64,000 nucleotides of DNA from Roseicyclus persicicus (GCF_012395815.1 NZ_JAAZQQ010000005.1:62001-126000), one strand, 5' to 3'. Counted from the first letter of the stretch, positions 26,856 through 36,040 are shown. Notes: generated by a model not told the origin, from the sequence alone. Made by a program: numbers and translations.

Positions 26856-27868
26856 GTCGTGACCTCAACGGTTTGGCCGGCGCGCGCCGACCGGGTGATG
26901 GCGTCGATGAGCGCGTGGACGGCCAGCGCGTCCGCGCCCGGCACGGCGGGCGGGCGGCCATCGCGCAGCGCGTCGCGGAAATCCTCGAGGATGGCCTGGT
27001 GCCAGCCATGGGTGAAGGCCATCGGATCGGCCCCGCCGCCCGTTCCGGCCTGTTCGCCGAAACGCTCGACCCGCCCGTCGCGGTGGCTGACGGTCAGGAC
27101 GCCGGCCTCCAGGTGCAGGCTGGCGCGGGCGTAGTGCAGGCGGATCCACTCGGCCGCGCCGGGAAAGCTCGCCGTGGTGGCGGTCAGCGTGCCGACCGCC
27201 CCCGAGGCGAACCGCAGGCCGGCGGCGGCCACGTCCTCGGCCTCCATCCTGTGCAGGGCCGTGGTCGCCGTCATCGCCTGCACATGGGTCACAGGGCCGG
27301 CCAGCGACAGGGCGAGGTCGAGGGTGTGGATCGCCTGGCTGATCAGCACCCCGCCCCCGTCGCGGGCATAGGTGCCGCGGCCGGGCTCGTCGTAGTAGGA
27401 CTGGTCGCGCCACCAGGGCACGGCGATTTCCACGAGGCCGGGCGCGCCGAGGTCGCCCGCGGCGATGATCGCGGCGGCCTTGAGGGACGCCGCGCGCATC
27501 CGGTGCTGGAACACGACGCCCAGCGTGACGCCCGCGTCGCGGCAGAGCGCGACCACGGCCCGCGCCTCGGCCAGGTCGCGGGCGACGGGTTTCTCCAGCA
27601 GGATGTGCTTGCCGGCGGCGACCAGCGGCGCCAGCACGTCACGGCGCGCGTTCGGCGGCGTCACCACGATGGCGACATCCACGGCGGGGTCGGCGGCGAC
27701 CTCGGAAAGGGTCGCGTAGACCCGCGCGCCCTGCCCCGCGGCCTCGGCCCGCGCGGCAGCGCGCGACCAGACGCCGGTCAGCCGGACGCCACCCGCATCG
27801 CGGATCGCGGCCAGATGCGTGCCGGCCACCATGCCCGCGCCGATCAGCGCAACGCCCAGATCGCCCAT
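26852..27868 (-). CDS. Gfo/Idh/MocA family oxidoreductase (first in operon)
   Basis: 338 residues from the ATG at 27868, preceded by GGGAGGACGGC. GVALIGAGMVAGTHL is the dinucleotide fold; HILLEKPVARD is the EKP motif; SQAIHTLDLALS carries the C-terminal His. First gene of an eight-gene operon running to uxuA. The divergent SDR gene at 27991 probably shares its control. Confidence 0.86.
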   Translation of the reverse strand: MGDLGVALIGAGMVAGTHLAAIRDAGGVRLTGVWSRAAARAEAAGQGARVYATLSEVAADPAVDVAIVVTPPNARRDVLAPLVAAGKHILLEKPVARDLAEARAVVALCRDAGVTLGVVFQHRMRAASLKAAAIIAAGDLGAPGLVEIAVPWWRDQSYYDEPGRGTYARDGGGVLISQAIHTLDLALSLAGPVTHVQAMTATTALHRMEAEDVAAAGLRFASGAVGTLTATTASFPGAAEWIRLHYARASLHLEAGVLTVSHRDGRVERFGEQAGTGGGADPMAFTHGWHQAILEDFRDALRDGRPPAVPGADALAVHALIDAITRSARAGQTVEVTT

Positions 27869-27909
27869 GCCGTCCTCCCTCGGCGCGGAGACTGCGCCGG
27901 GGGGCGCTG

Positions 27910-27940
27910 CGGTGTCAATTCGGCCCGCGAATTGACACCG
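27910..27940. promoter_or_regulatory. Perfect palindromic operator carrying -35 elements for both strands
   Basis: Arms CGGTGTCAATTCG (27910-27922) and CGAATTGACACCG (27928-27940) match perfectly around a 5-base centre. Each arm contains a TTGACA hexamer pointing outward, one towards the oxidoreductase operon and one towards the SDR gene. This is the arrangement expected of a shared operator-promoter for a divergent pair. The regulator is not in the window. Confidence 0.6.
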
Positions 27941-27990
27941 CCGGGGCGCCGCCGCAGGGTGCGGCCGAACCGAAGCACGGAGGGACGAAC

Positions 27991-28734
27991 ATGGCCGACA
28001 CACCGATCGCACTGGTCACCGGGGGCGCGCAGGGCATCGGGCTTGCCTGCGGGCGGGCGCTGGCCGCCGAGGGCTACCGGGTGATGCTGGCCGACGTGAA
28101 GGACAGCGTCCACGACGCGGCGAAGGAGATCGGCGGGCGCGGCTTCATCTGCGACGTGGCCGACACCGAGGCGCTGATGGCGCTGTTCGACGGGATCGAG
28201 GCCGAGGAAGGCCCGGTGGCCGCGCTGGTGAACAACGCCGGCATCGCCCGGCCGGGCGATTTCCTGAGCTATTCCATGGAGGATTTCGACGCGGTGATCG
28301 GGCTGAACCTGCGGGCGGTCTTTGCCGCCACGCAGCGGGCGGCGAACGGCATGGTAAAGGCGGGCGTCAAGGGCGCGATCGTCAACATGTCGTCGATCAA
28401 CGCGGTCGTGGCGATCCCGGCGATCCCGGCCTACTGCGCGTCGAAGGGCGGCGTGCAGCAGATCACCAAGGCCGCCGCGCTGGCGCTGGCGCCGCACGGC
28501 ATCCGCGTGAACGCGGTCGGGCCGGGGTCGATCGACACCGAGATGATGGCGGGCGTGAACGCCTCGCCCGAGGCCTATGCCCGCGTCATGTCGCGCACGC
28601 CCATGGGGCGCGTCGGCACGGCGGACGAGATCGGCAACGTCGTGGCCTTCCTGTGCTCGGCCAAGGCGAGCTACGTCACCGGCGAGACGGTCTACGTCGA
28701 CGGCGGGCGGCTGGGCCTGAACTACACCGTCTGA
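27991..28734 (+). CDS. Short-chain dehydrogenase/reductase (SDR)
   Basis: 247-residue classical SDR: cofactor loop TGGAQGIG, NNAG, catalytic Ser in NMSSIN, YCASK (Tyr-x-x-x-Lys), and the C-terminal VTGETVYVDGGR. A CGGAGGGACGAAC ribosome site precedes the ATG. Being divergent from the sugar oxidoreductase/ABC/uxuA operon through a shared palindrome, it probably oxidises a sugar or sugar acid in the same pathway. Its last 13 bases overlap the convergent transporter gene. Confidence 0.88.
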   Translation: MADTPIALVTGGAQGIGLACGRALAAEGYRVMLADVKDSVHDAAKEIGGRGFICDVADTEALMALFDGIEAEEGPVAALVNNAGIARPGDFLSYSMEDFDAVIGLNLRAVFAATQRAANGMVKAGVKGAIVNMSSINAVVAIPAIPAYCASKGGVQQITKAAALALAPHGIRVNAVGPGSIDTEMMAGVNASPEAYARVMSRTPMGRVGTADEIGNVVAFLCSAKASYVTGETVYVDGGRLGLNYTV

Positions 28735-29789
28735 GCGCCCCCCCGCGCCATCGCCGCCATGACCCGCACCGTGGTCATGGCGCCGATCCACATGGCGAAG
28801 ACGGCCAGCAGCGCGGTGGTCGAGAACACCGCCCCGCCCGACACGCCCGCGCCCACGGCGCAGCCCCCGGCCAGCATGGCGCCGAAGCCCATCAACACGG
28901 CGCCGGCGAGGTATTTCTCCATCGGGGTGTCCGCGCCGAAGCGTTCCAGCTTCCAGTCCCGGAACAGGAGCGCGGCGGCGGCCGCACCCACGAAGACGCC
29001 GGGCACAAGGCCGATCCCGAAGGACAGGACGACCGAGCGCTGGGTAACGAGCGCCATCAGCGTGTCGGTCGCGGGCCCGGTGAAGGTGACGGAGGAGACC
29101 GGCACGATCTCGAAGCTCGTGGCCGCGATCATCGCGGTCAGCGCCCAGCCCATCGCCACCGCGCCGCCCACCACCATGGCGCCGATCACCGTGCCGGGGC
29201 CCAGCCGGCGGCGCAGGCCGAAGCCAAGGCTCGCGGCCAGCGCGACCGTGGCCAGCAGGGCGGCATGGGTGTTGGTCAGCCCGAGGCTGTCGAGCAGGCT
29301 CCGCCCCGCCCCGCCCGGCACCGTCCAGAGCGCGGTCAGCGCCTCGCGCGCGGGCGCGAGGATGCCGGTGTAGGACGCCTGCGCCACCAGCGTGACGACG
29401 AGGCCCGTGATCAGCGCGCGCAGGTTGCCGGTGGCCGACAGCACCAGCAGCCGCGAGGCGCAGCCGCGGGCCAGGATCATGCCGACGCCGAACATGAGCC
29501 CGCCGATCAGCGCGCCCGAGACCGAGCCCTCGGCGGCCAGCTGGCGGGCCGAGGACACGTCGAACACGCCCGCCGCGATGCCCGCCTGCGTGAGCGCCAT
29601 GGCGGCGAAGAAGGCGATGAGCCAGATCGCGAGCCGGGGGCCGAACTGCCCCTCGGCCACCTCGACCGTGGCCGCCCGCAGGCAGAAGCGCGAGCGCTGC
29701 GCGGCCCAGCCGAAGACGAGGCCGGTGAGCGCGCCCGCGCCCGCCAGCACCACCGGTTCGCCGCGGGAGATCAGGAGGTCTTCGAGCAT
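28722..29789 (-). CDS. YeeE/YedE family thiosulfate-type transporter (TsuA-like)
   Basis: 355 residues, about nine or ten membrane helices. The conserved cysteines of the family are in RSRFCLRA, LARGCASRL and AGGCAVGAGVSG, which in TsuA guide thiosulfate through the membrane. It lies downstream of hemA and the sox genes on the same strand, so import of thiosulfate or another sulfur species for Sox or assimilation is likely. An FNR-type box lies 57 bases upstream. Confidence 0.82.
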   Translation of the reverse strand: MLEDLLISRGEPVVLAGAGALTGLVFGWAAQRSRFCLRAATVEVAEGQFGPRLAIWLIAFFAAMALTQAGIAAGVFDVSSARQLAAEGSVSGALIGGLMFGVGMILARGCASRLLVLSATGNLRALITGLVVTLVAQASYTGILAPAREALTALWTVPGGAGRSLLDSLGLTNTHAALLATVALAASLGFGLRRRLGPGTVIGAMVVGGAVAMGWALTAMIAATSFEIVPVSSVTFTGPATDTLMALVTQRSVVLSFGIGLVPGVFVGAAAAALLFRDWKLERFGADTPMEKYLAGAVLMGFGAMLAGGCAVGAGVSGGAVFSTTALLAVFAMWIGAMTTVRVMAAMARGGAQTV

Positions 29790-29823
29790 CGGCGCGCCCC
29801 TTCGGTCGTTTCCAAGGGGCTTA

Positions 29824-29845
29824 CGCGCCCGCCCGCGCGGGCGCG
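29824..29845. other. Hairpin next to FNR-type box upstream of the YeeE/YedE gene
   Basis: Arms CGCGCCCG/CGGGCGCG with a six-base loop, directly adjacent to the FNR-like site at 29846. It lies between the hemA stop and the transporter start; without a T-run it may be part of a leader rather than a terminator. Confidence 0.35.
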
Positions 29846-29859
29846 TTGACCTGCATCAA
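29846..29859. promoter_or_regulatory. FNR/FnrL-type box
   Basis: TTGACCTGCATCAA matches the TTGAC-N4-ATCAA form of FNR/FnrL/Dnr sites. Its centre is 63 bases upstream of the TsuA-like start codon and just after the hemA stop. It suggests oxygen- or NO-linked control of the transporter. Confidence 0.55.
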
Positions 29860-29863
29860 ACCG

Positions 29864-31099
29864 CTACTGCGCCGCCATCGGCCGCCGCGCGAGGTGGCAT
29901 TGTTCCCACAGCTCGGCCAGCGCCGAGACCAGCCGGTCGATGTCGGCGGCCGAATGCACCGGCGAGGGCGTGATGCGCAGCCGCTCGGTGCCCTTGGGCA
30001 CGGTCGGATAGTTGATCGGCTGGATGTAGATGCCGTGCCGCTCCATCAGCCGGTCGGACAGCCAGCGGCATTTCACCGGGTCGCCGACCATCACGGGGAT
30101 GATGTGGCTGTCGTTGCGCAGGTGCGGGATGCCGAGCGCGTCGAGCCGCGCCCGCACCTCGGCCACGCGGGCCTTTTGGGCGGCGCGTTCGGTGCCGCTG
30201 GCCTTGAGGTGGCGCACCGCGGCGCAGGCGCCGGCGGCGACCGCGGGCGGCAGCGCGGTGGTGAAGATGAAGCCGCTGGCGAAGCTGCGCACGAAATCGA
30301 CCAGCGCGGCCGACCCCGCGATGTAGCCGCCGACCACGCCATAGGCCTTGCCGAGCGTGCCCTGGATCACGTCGAGCCGGTGCATCACCCCGTCGCGTTC
30401 CGCGATGCCGGCGCCGTGCGGGCCGTAAAGGCCGACGGCGTGGACCTCGTCGAGATAGGTCAGCGCGCCATAGCGCTCGGCCAGGTCGCAGATCGCGGCG
30501 ATGGGGGCGATGTCGCCGTCCATCGAATAGACGCTCTCGAAGGCGACGATCCTGGGGCGGTCTTCGGGTATCGCTTGAAGTTTCGCCTCCAGATCCTTGA
30601 GATCGTTGTGCTTCCAGATCACGCGCTCGGCGCGGGAGTGGCGCATCCCCTCGATCATCGAGGCGTGGTTGCCGGCGTCCGACAGCACCACGCAGCCCGG
30701 CAGCCGCGCCGCCAGCGTGCCGAGGCTGGCCCAGTTGGCGACGTAGCCCGAGGTAAAGACCAGCGCCGCCTCCTTGCCGTGAAGCGCCGCCAGTTCGGCC
30801 TCGAGCTCCACATGGGCGTGGGTCGTGCCCGAGATGTTGCGGGTGCCGCCCGCGCCCGCGCCCATGGCGTCGAGCGCGGCGTGCATCGCGGTCAGCACGG
30901 CGGGGTGCTGGCCCATGCCGAGGTAGTCATTGGAGCACCAGACGGTGATCGGGCGCTCGCCCCCGGCATGGCGGTTGAGGGCCGCGGGAAACTGCCCCCG
31001 GCGGCGTTCGAGGTCGGCGAAGAAGCGATAATTCCCCGCCTCCTTCAGCGCATCGAGCTCGGCGCGGAAGAAGCGGTCGTAGCGATCGGCCCGGGTCAC
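29864..31099 (-). CDS. hemA: 5-aminolevulinate synthase (possible second copy)
   Basis: Condenses glycine with succinyl-CoA to 5-aminolevulinate, first step of haem synthesis by the C4 route. 411 residues from a GTG at 31099 that overlaps the DUF302 stop (GTGA). Marks: [55 protein letters not shown] and PLP lysine K251 in TLGKAYG. By recall it differs clearly from the main Rhodobacter HemA (for instance a short N-terminus and [12 protein letters not shown]), so it may be a paralogue serving the sox cytochromes. It is co-directional with and coupled to the genes behind soxF. Confidence 0.9.
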   Translation of the reverse strand: MTRADRYDRFFRAELDALKEAGNYRFFADLERRRGQFPAALNRHAGGERPITVWCSNDYLGMGQHPAVLTAMHAALDAMGAGAGGTRNISGTTHAHVELEAELAALHGKEAALVFTSGYVANWASLGTLAARLPGCVVLSDAGNHASMIEGMRHSRAERVIWKHNDLKDLEAKLQAIPEDRPRIVAFESVYSMDGDIAPIAAICDLAERYGALTYLDEVHAVGLYGPHGAGIAERDGVMHRLDVIQGTLGKAYGVVGGYIAGSAALVDFVRSFASGFIFTTALPPAVAAGACAAVRHLKASGTERAAQKARVAEVRARLDALGIPHLRNDSHIIPVMVGDPVKCRWLSDRLMERHGIYIQPINYPTVPKGTERLRITPSPVHSAADIDRLVSALAELWEQCHLARRPMAAQ

Positions 31100-31530
31100 T
31101 CGGCCGTCGCCTCGAGGATGATGGCGTCGAGCAGCGCCTCGACCTCCTGCATCGCGCCGTCGGGGTAGTCGCGGTGGCCGATCATGACGGCGCCGTCGCG
31201 CTCGGCGACGAAGATGCCGTAGGGGCAGTGCACGATGTTCATCGGGTCGGCTTCCATCACCCGGCGCGACACGGCGGCCGAGCAGAACAGGAACACCTGC
31301 GCGTTGTCGAACAGGGCCGCGGTGGAGCCGACGTCGGCCCCGGTCCGGTTCAGCATCTCGCCGACATGGGACACGTAGTCGATCACGAGGCCGCGGTTGA
31401 CGATGGCGTTCTCGACCGCGAAGGCGGCATCCTCGTAGCTGCCGTCGTAGTCGAACATGATGGCCTCCTGCGCGTGCGCCGCCAGGGGCGCGGTGGCAAG
31501 GGCCGTGGCCAGAAGAACCGAACGTATCAT
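31096..31530 (-). CDS. DUF302 family periplasmic protein
   Basis: 144 residues with a Sec signal peptide ([20 protein letters not shown]). The DUF302 core is visible: [25 protein letters not shown], then [32 protein letters not shown], with two cysteines (about C83 and C102). DUF302 proteins are frequent beside sulfur-oxidation and c-type cytochrome genes; their role is not settled. It lies between soxF and hemA and overlaps hemA. Confidence 0.8.
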   Translation of the reverse strand: MIRSVLLATALATAPLAAHAQEAIMFDYDGSYEDAAFAVENAIVNRGLVIDYVSHVGEMLNRTGADVGSTAALFDNAQVFLFCSAAVSRRVMEADPMNIVHCPYGIFVAERDGAVMIGHRDYPDGAMQEVEALLDAIILEATAE

Positions 31531-31554
31531 GGGTGCCGCCTCCGGTTGGGTGGG

Positions 31555-31586
31555 GCCGCGGGCGGCGGCACGGGGCCGCCCGCGGC
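31555..31586. other. Hairpin between soxF and the DUF302 gene
   Basis: Perfect 12-bp arms GCCGCGGGCGGC / GCCGCCCGCGGC with an 8-base loop. No T-run follows on the minus strand. It may lower expression of the distal DUF302-hemA genes or protect the 3' end of the sox message. Confidence 0.45.
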
Positions 31587-31593
31587 GGTTGCG

Positions 31594-32859
31594 TCAAACG
31601 AACATGTCGGTGGTGATCGCCTGGTACCAGTCGAGGCTCTCGCGGTAGGTGGCCGCGCGGACCTCGGCGGTTTCGCCGACCTGGCTGACGAAGCTGTCGA
31701 CCGAGACGATGCCCTCGTCCGACGCCTCGTAGGTGGCGCCGACCTTGACGCCGTCGTCGGTGTCGATCAGCGACCAGCAGGTGTTGGCGTAGCGCGCCGG
31801 GAACTGCCGCCCGTTGGTCAGCGCCGCCACGATGGCGTTGGCCGCCACCTTGGCCTGGCTGTTGGCCGAGAAGCCCGACTTGGGCATCGCGCCCTGCTGC
31901 GCGGCGTCGCCCAGCACGGTGATCAGCGGGTCGACCCGGCTGGTCATGTCATAGGCCGACACCGGCGCCCAATTGCCGTCGGTGATGCCGGCGGCAAAGG
32001 CGATCTGGCCCGCGCGCTGGCCGGGGATGACGTTGCAGACATCCACGTTCTCCACCACGCCGTCGATCGTGACCGTCATCGCGGCCGGGTCCACCTCGAA
32101 GGTCGCGCCACCCATGTCGGGGCCGATGCGGGTGATCATGCCCGCGTAGTGGCGGTTCCAGCCGTCCTCGAACAGCGCCTGCTTGGAGAAGCTGTCCTTC
32201 GGGTCCACGATCAGGATCTTGGCCGTCGGGTTGTTCTCGCGCAGGTAGTGGGCGACCATCGACACCCGCTCGTAGGGGCCGGGCGGGCAGCGGTAGGGGT
32301 TCGGCGGCGCGATCATGGCGTAGGTGCCGCCCTCGGGCATCGCCGCGATCTGCGACCGCAGCAGCTCGACCTGGGTGCCGCCCTTGTAGGCGTGGGGCAT
32401 CGCGCCCTGCGCCGAGACCGACCAGCCGGGCACGCTGCCGTCGACGAAGTCGATGCCGGGCGACAGCACCAGCCGGTCGTAGGGCACCGACGCGCCGCTG
32501 GCCAGCGCCACGGTCTGCGCGTCGCGGTCGACGCCCACGGCCCAGTCATGCACCACGTTGATGCCGTAGGTCGTGGCAAGGCCGGTGTAGCCGTGGCCGA
32601 GGTCGTCGTAGTCGAAGAAGCCGCCGAGGTAGAGGTTGCCGAAATAGCAGGTGTGATAGATCCGCTGGGGTTCGATCAGGGTCACGTCGATGGCGCCGGC
32701 GCCGTCGCGCGCGATGTAGCGCGCCGCGGTGGCCCCGCCGGAGCCCCCGCCGACCACGACCACGCGCGCGGTGGTCTGCGCCCGCGCGATCATCGGGGCG
32801 GCGAGCGCCGCGGTCAGGGCCGCGGTCGTGCCCATGAAGGTCCGTCTGGAAATGGTCAT
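31594..32859 (-). CDS. soxF: SoxF / flavocytochrome c sulfide dehydrogenase flavoprotein subunit
   Basis: 421 residues with a Tat signal (SRRTFM then a hydrophobic stretch). FAD-binding fold [18 protein letters not shown]71 in YHTCYFGN is where FccB binds FAD covalently; further cysteines in YRCPPGPY and ANTCWSL match the redox pair of FccB. With the upstream dihaem cytochrome SoxE it would form a periplasmic FccAB-like sulfide dehydrogenase. Position after soxE matches Paracoccus. Confidence 0.92.
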   Translation of the reverse strand: MTISRRTFMGTTAALTAALAAPMIARAQTTARVVVVGGGSGGATAARYIARDGAGAIDVTLIEPQRIYHTCYFGNLYLGGFFDYDDLGHGYTGLATTYGINVVHDWAVGVDRDAQTVALASGASVPYDRLVLSPGIDFVDGSVPGWSVSAQGAMPHAYKGGTQVELLRSQIAAMPEGGTYAMIAPPNPYRCPPGPYERVSMVAHYLRENNPTAKILIVDPKDSFSKQALFEDGWNRHYAGMITRIGPDMGGATFEVDPAAMTVTIDGVVENVDVCNVIPGQRAGQIAFAAGITDGNWAPVSAYDMTSRVDPLITVLGDAAQQGAMPKSGFSANSQAKVAANAIVAALTNGRQFPARYANTCWSLIDTDDGVKVGATYEASDEGIVSVDSFVSQVGETAEVRAATYRESLDWYQAITTDMFV

Positions 32860-32904
32860 TCTCGTCCTCCCTTACGCCCGTTGGCCGGGCCGTTACGAAA
32901 CTGC

Positions 32905-32925
32905 CGGGCCTCCTCCCGAGGCCCG
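32905..32925. other. Hairpin between soxE and soxF
   Basis: Arms CGGGCCTC/GAGGCCCG around CTCCC in the 82-base soxE-soxF gap. It resembles other intercistronic hairpins in this operon and lacks a T-run. Confidence 0.4.
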
Positions 32926-32941
32926 TCCCCGCGATGCTAAC

Positions 32942-33640
32942 CTATTCCGCGCTTTGGAAATAGGCGGCAAGCGCGGCGATCTCCTCGTCGCCGAGACGCC
33001 GGGTGACCATGTTCATGACCTGGTGCTCGCGGCTGCCGTTGCGGTAGGCCACGAGCCCCGCGACGAACACCGAGGGGGCAAGGCCGCGGATCGTCGGGAT
33101 GTCCTCGCCGCCCTCGGCGCGATGGCAGGCGGTGCATTCGTTGGACAGGTATTCGCCGTAGGCCACGTCACCCGCGATCTGCAGGATCGCGGCGATCTCG
33201 GGGTCGACGGCGGCGGTGTCGGCCGCGGCGGCGACGCCGTCGGCCGGGCCGCCCGCCTCGCGCAGGTAGGCGACCAGATGCGCCCGGTCCTCGGCCGAGC
33301 GGATGCCGCGGAACACCATGGCGGTGCCGGGGAAATACTCGCGCGGGCCGGCGAGGAAGCGGTCGAGCGTGGCCTCGTCCCAGACCAGCCCGTCCACCCC
33401 CGCCTCGACGAGGTCGTCGGAGAAGTCGTAGCCCGCGACCGCGCCGATGGCGCGGCCGACGAGCCCGTTGAGGTGCGGGCCGACGCGGTGGACGGCCCCC
33501 TCGCCCACCATGTGGCAGGCCCGGCAGGGGCGGAACAGCGTCTCGCCCCGTGCCGGGTCGCCCTCGGCCAGCGCCGGGGAGGTCGCCGCGGCCAAGGCGG
33601 CGAAGGCGAGCGCGCCGGTGACTGCGCGCGCGCGGCTCAT
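32942..33640 (-). CDS. soxE: SoxE, dihaem cytochrome c
   Basis: 232 residues from the ATG at 33640, which overlaps the soxD stop (ATGA). Signal peptide to about residue 25. Two CxxCH sites: C39-C42-H43 and C169-C172-H173. The first domain is clearly similar to the C-terminal cytochrome domain of SoxD upstream (GETLFR..C..CH, GYDFSDD/GFRYSPA, YFPGTAMVFRGIRS), suggesting duplication. Partner of SoxF in sulfide oxidation. Confidence 0.9.
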   Translation of the reverse strand: MSRARAVTGALAFAALAAATSPALAEGDPARGETLFRPCRACHMVGEGAVHRVGPHLNGLVGRAIGAVAGYDFSDDLVEAGVDGLVWDEATLDRFLAGPREYFPGTAMVFRGIRSAEDRAHLVAYLREAGGPADGVAAAADTAAVDPEIAAILQIAGDVAYGEYLSNECTACHRAEGGEDIPTIRGLAPSVFVAGLVAYRNGSREHQVMNMVTRRLGDEEIAALAAYFQSAE

Positions 33641-34734
33641 TCCGCGTCGCCCCCGGCGGCGCGCAGGTAGGCGATCATGGCGGCCGCTTCCTCTTCGGAG
33701 CGCAGGCCGCGGAAGGCCATCCGGTTGCCCGGGATGAACCCGCGCGGATCCATCAGGTAGGCGGTCAGCGATGCGTCGTCCCAGACCATGCCGCTGTCGC
33801 GGGCGGCCTGGAAGGCGGGCGAGTAGCGGAAGCCCTCGTGCACGCCGACGGGCGCGCCGTAGGTGTGGTTGAGCATCGGGCCGGTCCGGTTGGTCGCGCC
33901 CTCGCCGATCTGGTGGCACGAGGCGCACTGCCGGAACAGCGTCTCGCCCTGGGCGACCAGCGCCGGGTCGGGGCCGGGCGCCTCCTCGGCCACGGCCTCC
34001 TCGGCGGCGGCCTCGACGACGGCGGCCTCCTCGGCGGCGGCGGCGGCTTCGGCGGCAGCGGCCTCGGCGGCGGCGGCAGCCTCCTGCTCGGGGGTCACGT
34101 TCAGGATCGTGGCGCGGGCGGTGATCTCGACCGACTCGCGGCAGTTCTCCATGCAGGGCTCGCCGGTGAAGAGCGTGTATTCCGTCTCGGCCCGGTCATC
34201 CATGAAGAAGTTGTCCTCGTTCGGCATCGCGATCTCGAGGAAGTTCTCGTTCGACAGCTCGAAGTCGTCGTCCACCATGTCGTTGACATACATGAGGTAG
34301 GCCACGATCGCGTAGACCTCGTCGTCGGTCAGCGACTGCGCCGAGCCGTAGGGCATGGCGCGGTGAACGTAATCCCACACCGTCGACAGGTAGGGCCAGT
34401 AGGAGCCGATGGTCTTGACCGGATCCTCGCTTTCCAGCGTGCCGTAGCCGCCGGCCAGCTGCGGCCAGCGGCCGACCGCCTCGCCGAAGTCGCCGTGGCA
34501 GGCCGAGCAGAGATCCACGAACAGCTCCTCGCCGGTGTAGACGTCGCCCAAGCCGACCGGAAGGCCGGTCCCGTCGGGGCGGATGTCGATGTCCCAGGCC
34601 GCGATCTCCTCGGGGAGCGCGGTGCGGCCGAGGCCGTAGCCGCCCTCGCGCGAGGGGGCGGGGTTTTCCTGCGCCAGCGCGAAGCCCGCGGTGGCGACGA
34701 CGAGGGCGGTGGACAGCGTGAACGTTTTCATCAT
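33637..34734 (-). CDS. soxD: SoxD, cytochrome c subunit of sulfane dehydrogenase
   Basis: 365 residues from the ATG at 34734, one base after the soxC stop; a second ATG follows at 34731. Signal peptide to about residue 22. Haem sites C76-C79-H80 and C270-C273-H274. Between them an Ala/Glu-rich linker (about 217-252) joins the two cytochrome domains, with an extra CMENC motif near 194-198. SoxCD removes electrons from the protein-bound sulfane so that thiosulfate is oxidised fully to sulfate without sulfur globules. Confidence 0.93.
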   Translation of the reverse strand: MMKTFTLSTALVVATAGFALAQENPAPSREGGYGLGRTALPEEIAAWDIDIRPDGTGLPVGLGDVYTGEELFVDLCSACHGDFGEAVGRWPQLAGGYGTLESEDPVKTIGSYWPYLSTVWDYVHRAMPYGSAQSLTDDEVYAIVAYLMYVNDMVDDDFELSNENFLEIAMPNEDNFFMDDRAETEYTLFTGEPCMENCRESVEITARATILNVTPEQEAAAAAEAAAAEAAAAAEEAAVVEAAAEEAVAEEAPGPDPALVAQGETLFRQCASCHQIGEGATNRTGPMLNHTYGAPVGVHEGFRYSPAFQAARDSGMVWDDASLTAYLMDPRGFIPGNRMAFRGLRSEEEAAAMIAYLRAAGGDAE

Positions 34735-34735
34735 G

Positions 34736-36010
34736 TTACCCGATTTCGACATTTTCCGCCTCGCCGTTCTCGTTCACGGCCCAGGTCTGGATGCCGTTGT
34801 TGTGGTAGATCGAGTTTTCGCCGCGGACCATGCGCAGCTGGTCCTTGGTGGGCTGCACGTAGCCGGTCGAGTCATGGGCGCGCGACTGCAGCAGGAGCGG
34901 CCGGCCGTCCCAGTCGAACTCGTAGTAGAAGCGGTGCATCGACTTGTCGAAGGACGGGCCCGACATGCGCGCCTGGTGCCAGGTGATGCCGCCGTCGATC
35001 GTCACGTCCACCCGCGGGATGGTGCCGCGGCCGGACCACGCCACGCCGGTCAGGACGGTCGGGCCGGGGCCATGGGTGATCGGGGCCTGCGGGCTGGGGT
35101 TGGTGATGACGGACTTGGCGTCCATCTCCCAGGTGAAGCGGCGGGCCGAGCCGTGCTCCAGCAGGTCGGTGTATTTCGACGTCTCCTCGCGGTGGTGCCA
35201 GGGCTGGTCGCCGACCTCGATCCGGCGCAGCCACTTGACCCACATGTTGCCCTCCCAGCCGGGCACCACGAGGCGGACCGGGTAGCCCTGCTCGGGGCGG
35301 AGCGCCTCGCCGTTCATCTTGAAGGCGACAAGGCAGTCGTCCATCGCCTTTTCCAGCGGGATCGAGCGGGTCATGGCCGAGGCGTCCGCGCCCTCGGGCA
35401 GGATCCAGGCCGCGTTGCCGCGCACGCCCGCCTCTTCCAGCAGCAGCCGCAGGGGCACGCCGGTGTAGACCACGTTGTGGATCATGCCGTGGGTGAACTG
35501 CACCCCGTTCAGCTGCGCGCCGCGCCATTCCATGCCGGTGTTGGCCGCGCATTCGAGGAAATACACCCGGTTCTCGCGCGGGAAGCGCATCAGGTCTTCC
35601 ATCGTGAACACGAGCGGGTTGTCGACGAGGCCGTTGATCATCAGCCGGTGCTCGCCCGGCGGGATCTCGGCGATGCCGGCGTGGTGGCGCTCGAAGCACA
35701 GGCCGTTGGGCGTGATGATGCCGTCCAGCTCGTGCAGCGGCGTGAAGTTGACCGACGACACGCTGTCCGCGGTCAGCCAGGACACGTTGCGGCGCACCAC
35801 ATGGGCCTCGTACTGCGAGGGCATCCCGTAGGGGCGCGCGTCGACGCCGTCGCCGAGATACTGCTGCCAGGGCTGCAGCTCGGTGATCAGCGGGTCGGGC
35901 CCGGCGGCCTGGGCATGGACCAGCTTGCCGGTGGCGGCGGCGCCCGTCGCCACGGCGGCGCCGGCCAGGAACTGGCGGCGCGAGGGGGTGAACTTCGGAG
36001 TGTCGGACAT
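34736..36010 (-). CDS. soxC: SoxC, molybdenum subunit of sulfane dehydrogenase
   Basis: 424 residues with a Tat signal (SRRQFLAG). Sulfite-oxidase family: the molybdenum-ligand cysteine is C154 in YFLECAANTGMEW; VVPGWEGNMWVKWLRRIEVGD and the dimerisation domain follow. Works with SoxD in the periplasm on SoxY-bound sulfane sulfur. Presence of soxCD indicates complete oxidation of thiosulfate. Confidence 0.96.
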   Translation of the reverse strand: MSDTPKFTPSRRQFLAGAAVATGAAATGKLVHAQAAGPDPLITELQPWQQYLGDGVDARPYGMPSQYEAHVVRRNVSWLTADSVSSVNFTPLHELDGIITPNGLCFERHHAGIAEIPPGEHRLMINGLVDNPLVFTMEDLMRFPRENRVYFLECAANTGMEWRGAQLNGVQFTHGMIHNVVYTGVPLRLLLEEAGVRGNAAWILPEGADASAMTRSIPLEKAMDDCLVAFKMNGEALRPEQGYPVRLVVPGWEGNMWVKWLRRIEVGDQPWHHREETSKYTDLLEHGSARRFTWEMDAKSVITNPSPQAPITHGPGPTVLTGVAWSGRGTIPRVDVTIDGGITWHQARMSGPSFDKSMHRFYYEFDWDGRPLLLQSRAHDSTGYVQPTKDQLRMVRGENSIYHNNGIQTWAVNENGEAENVEIG

Positions 36011-36040
36011 CTTGCGATTCCTCTGTGCTCGGGTGCGGGC

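Noticed and set aside
29864-31099. BioF or 2-amino-3-ketobutyrate CoA ligase instead of ALA synthase
   Set aside because: The [18 protein letters not shown] and HASMI motifs are those of ALA synthase.
31099-31597. Upstream in-frame extension of the ALA synthase through the DUF302 region
   Set aside because: The extended part is Arg/Gly-rich shadow of the DUF302 gene; the GTG at 31099 overlaps the DUF302 stop and gives the normal enzyme length.
33988-34085. Ala/Glu repeat tract as a mobile or microsatellite insertion
   Set aside because: It is in frame within SoxD between two cytochrome domains and fits a flexible linker; codons vary rather than repeat exactly.
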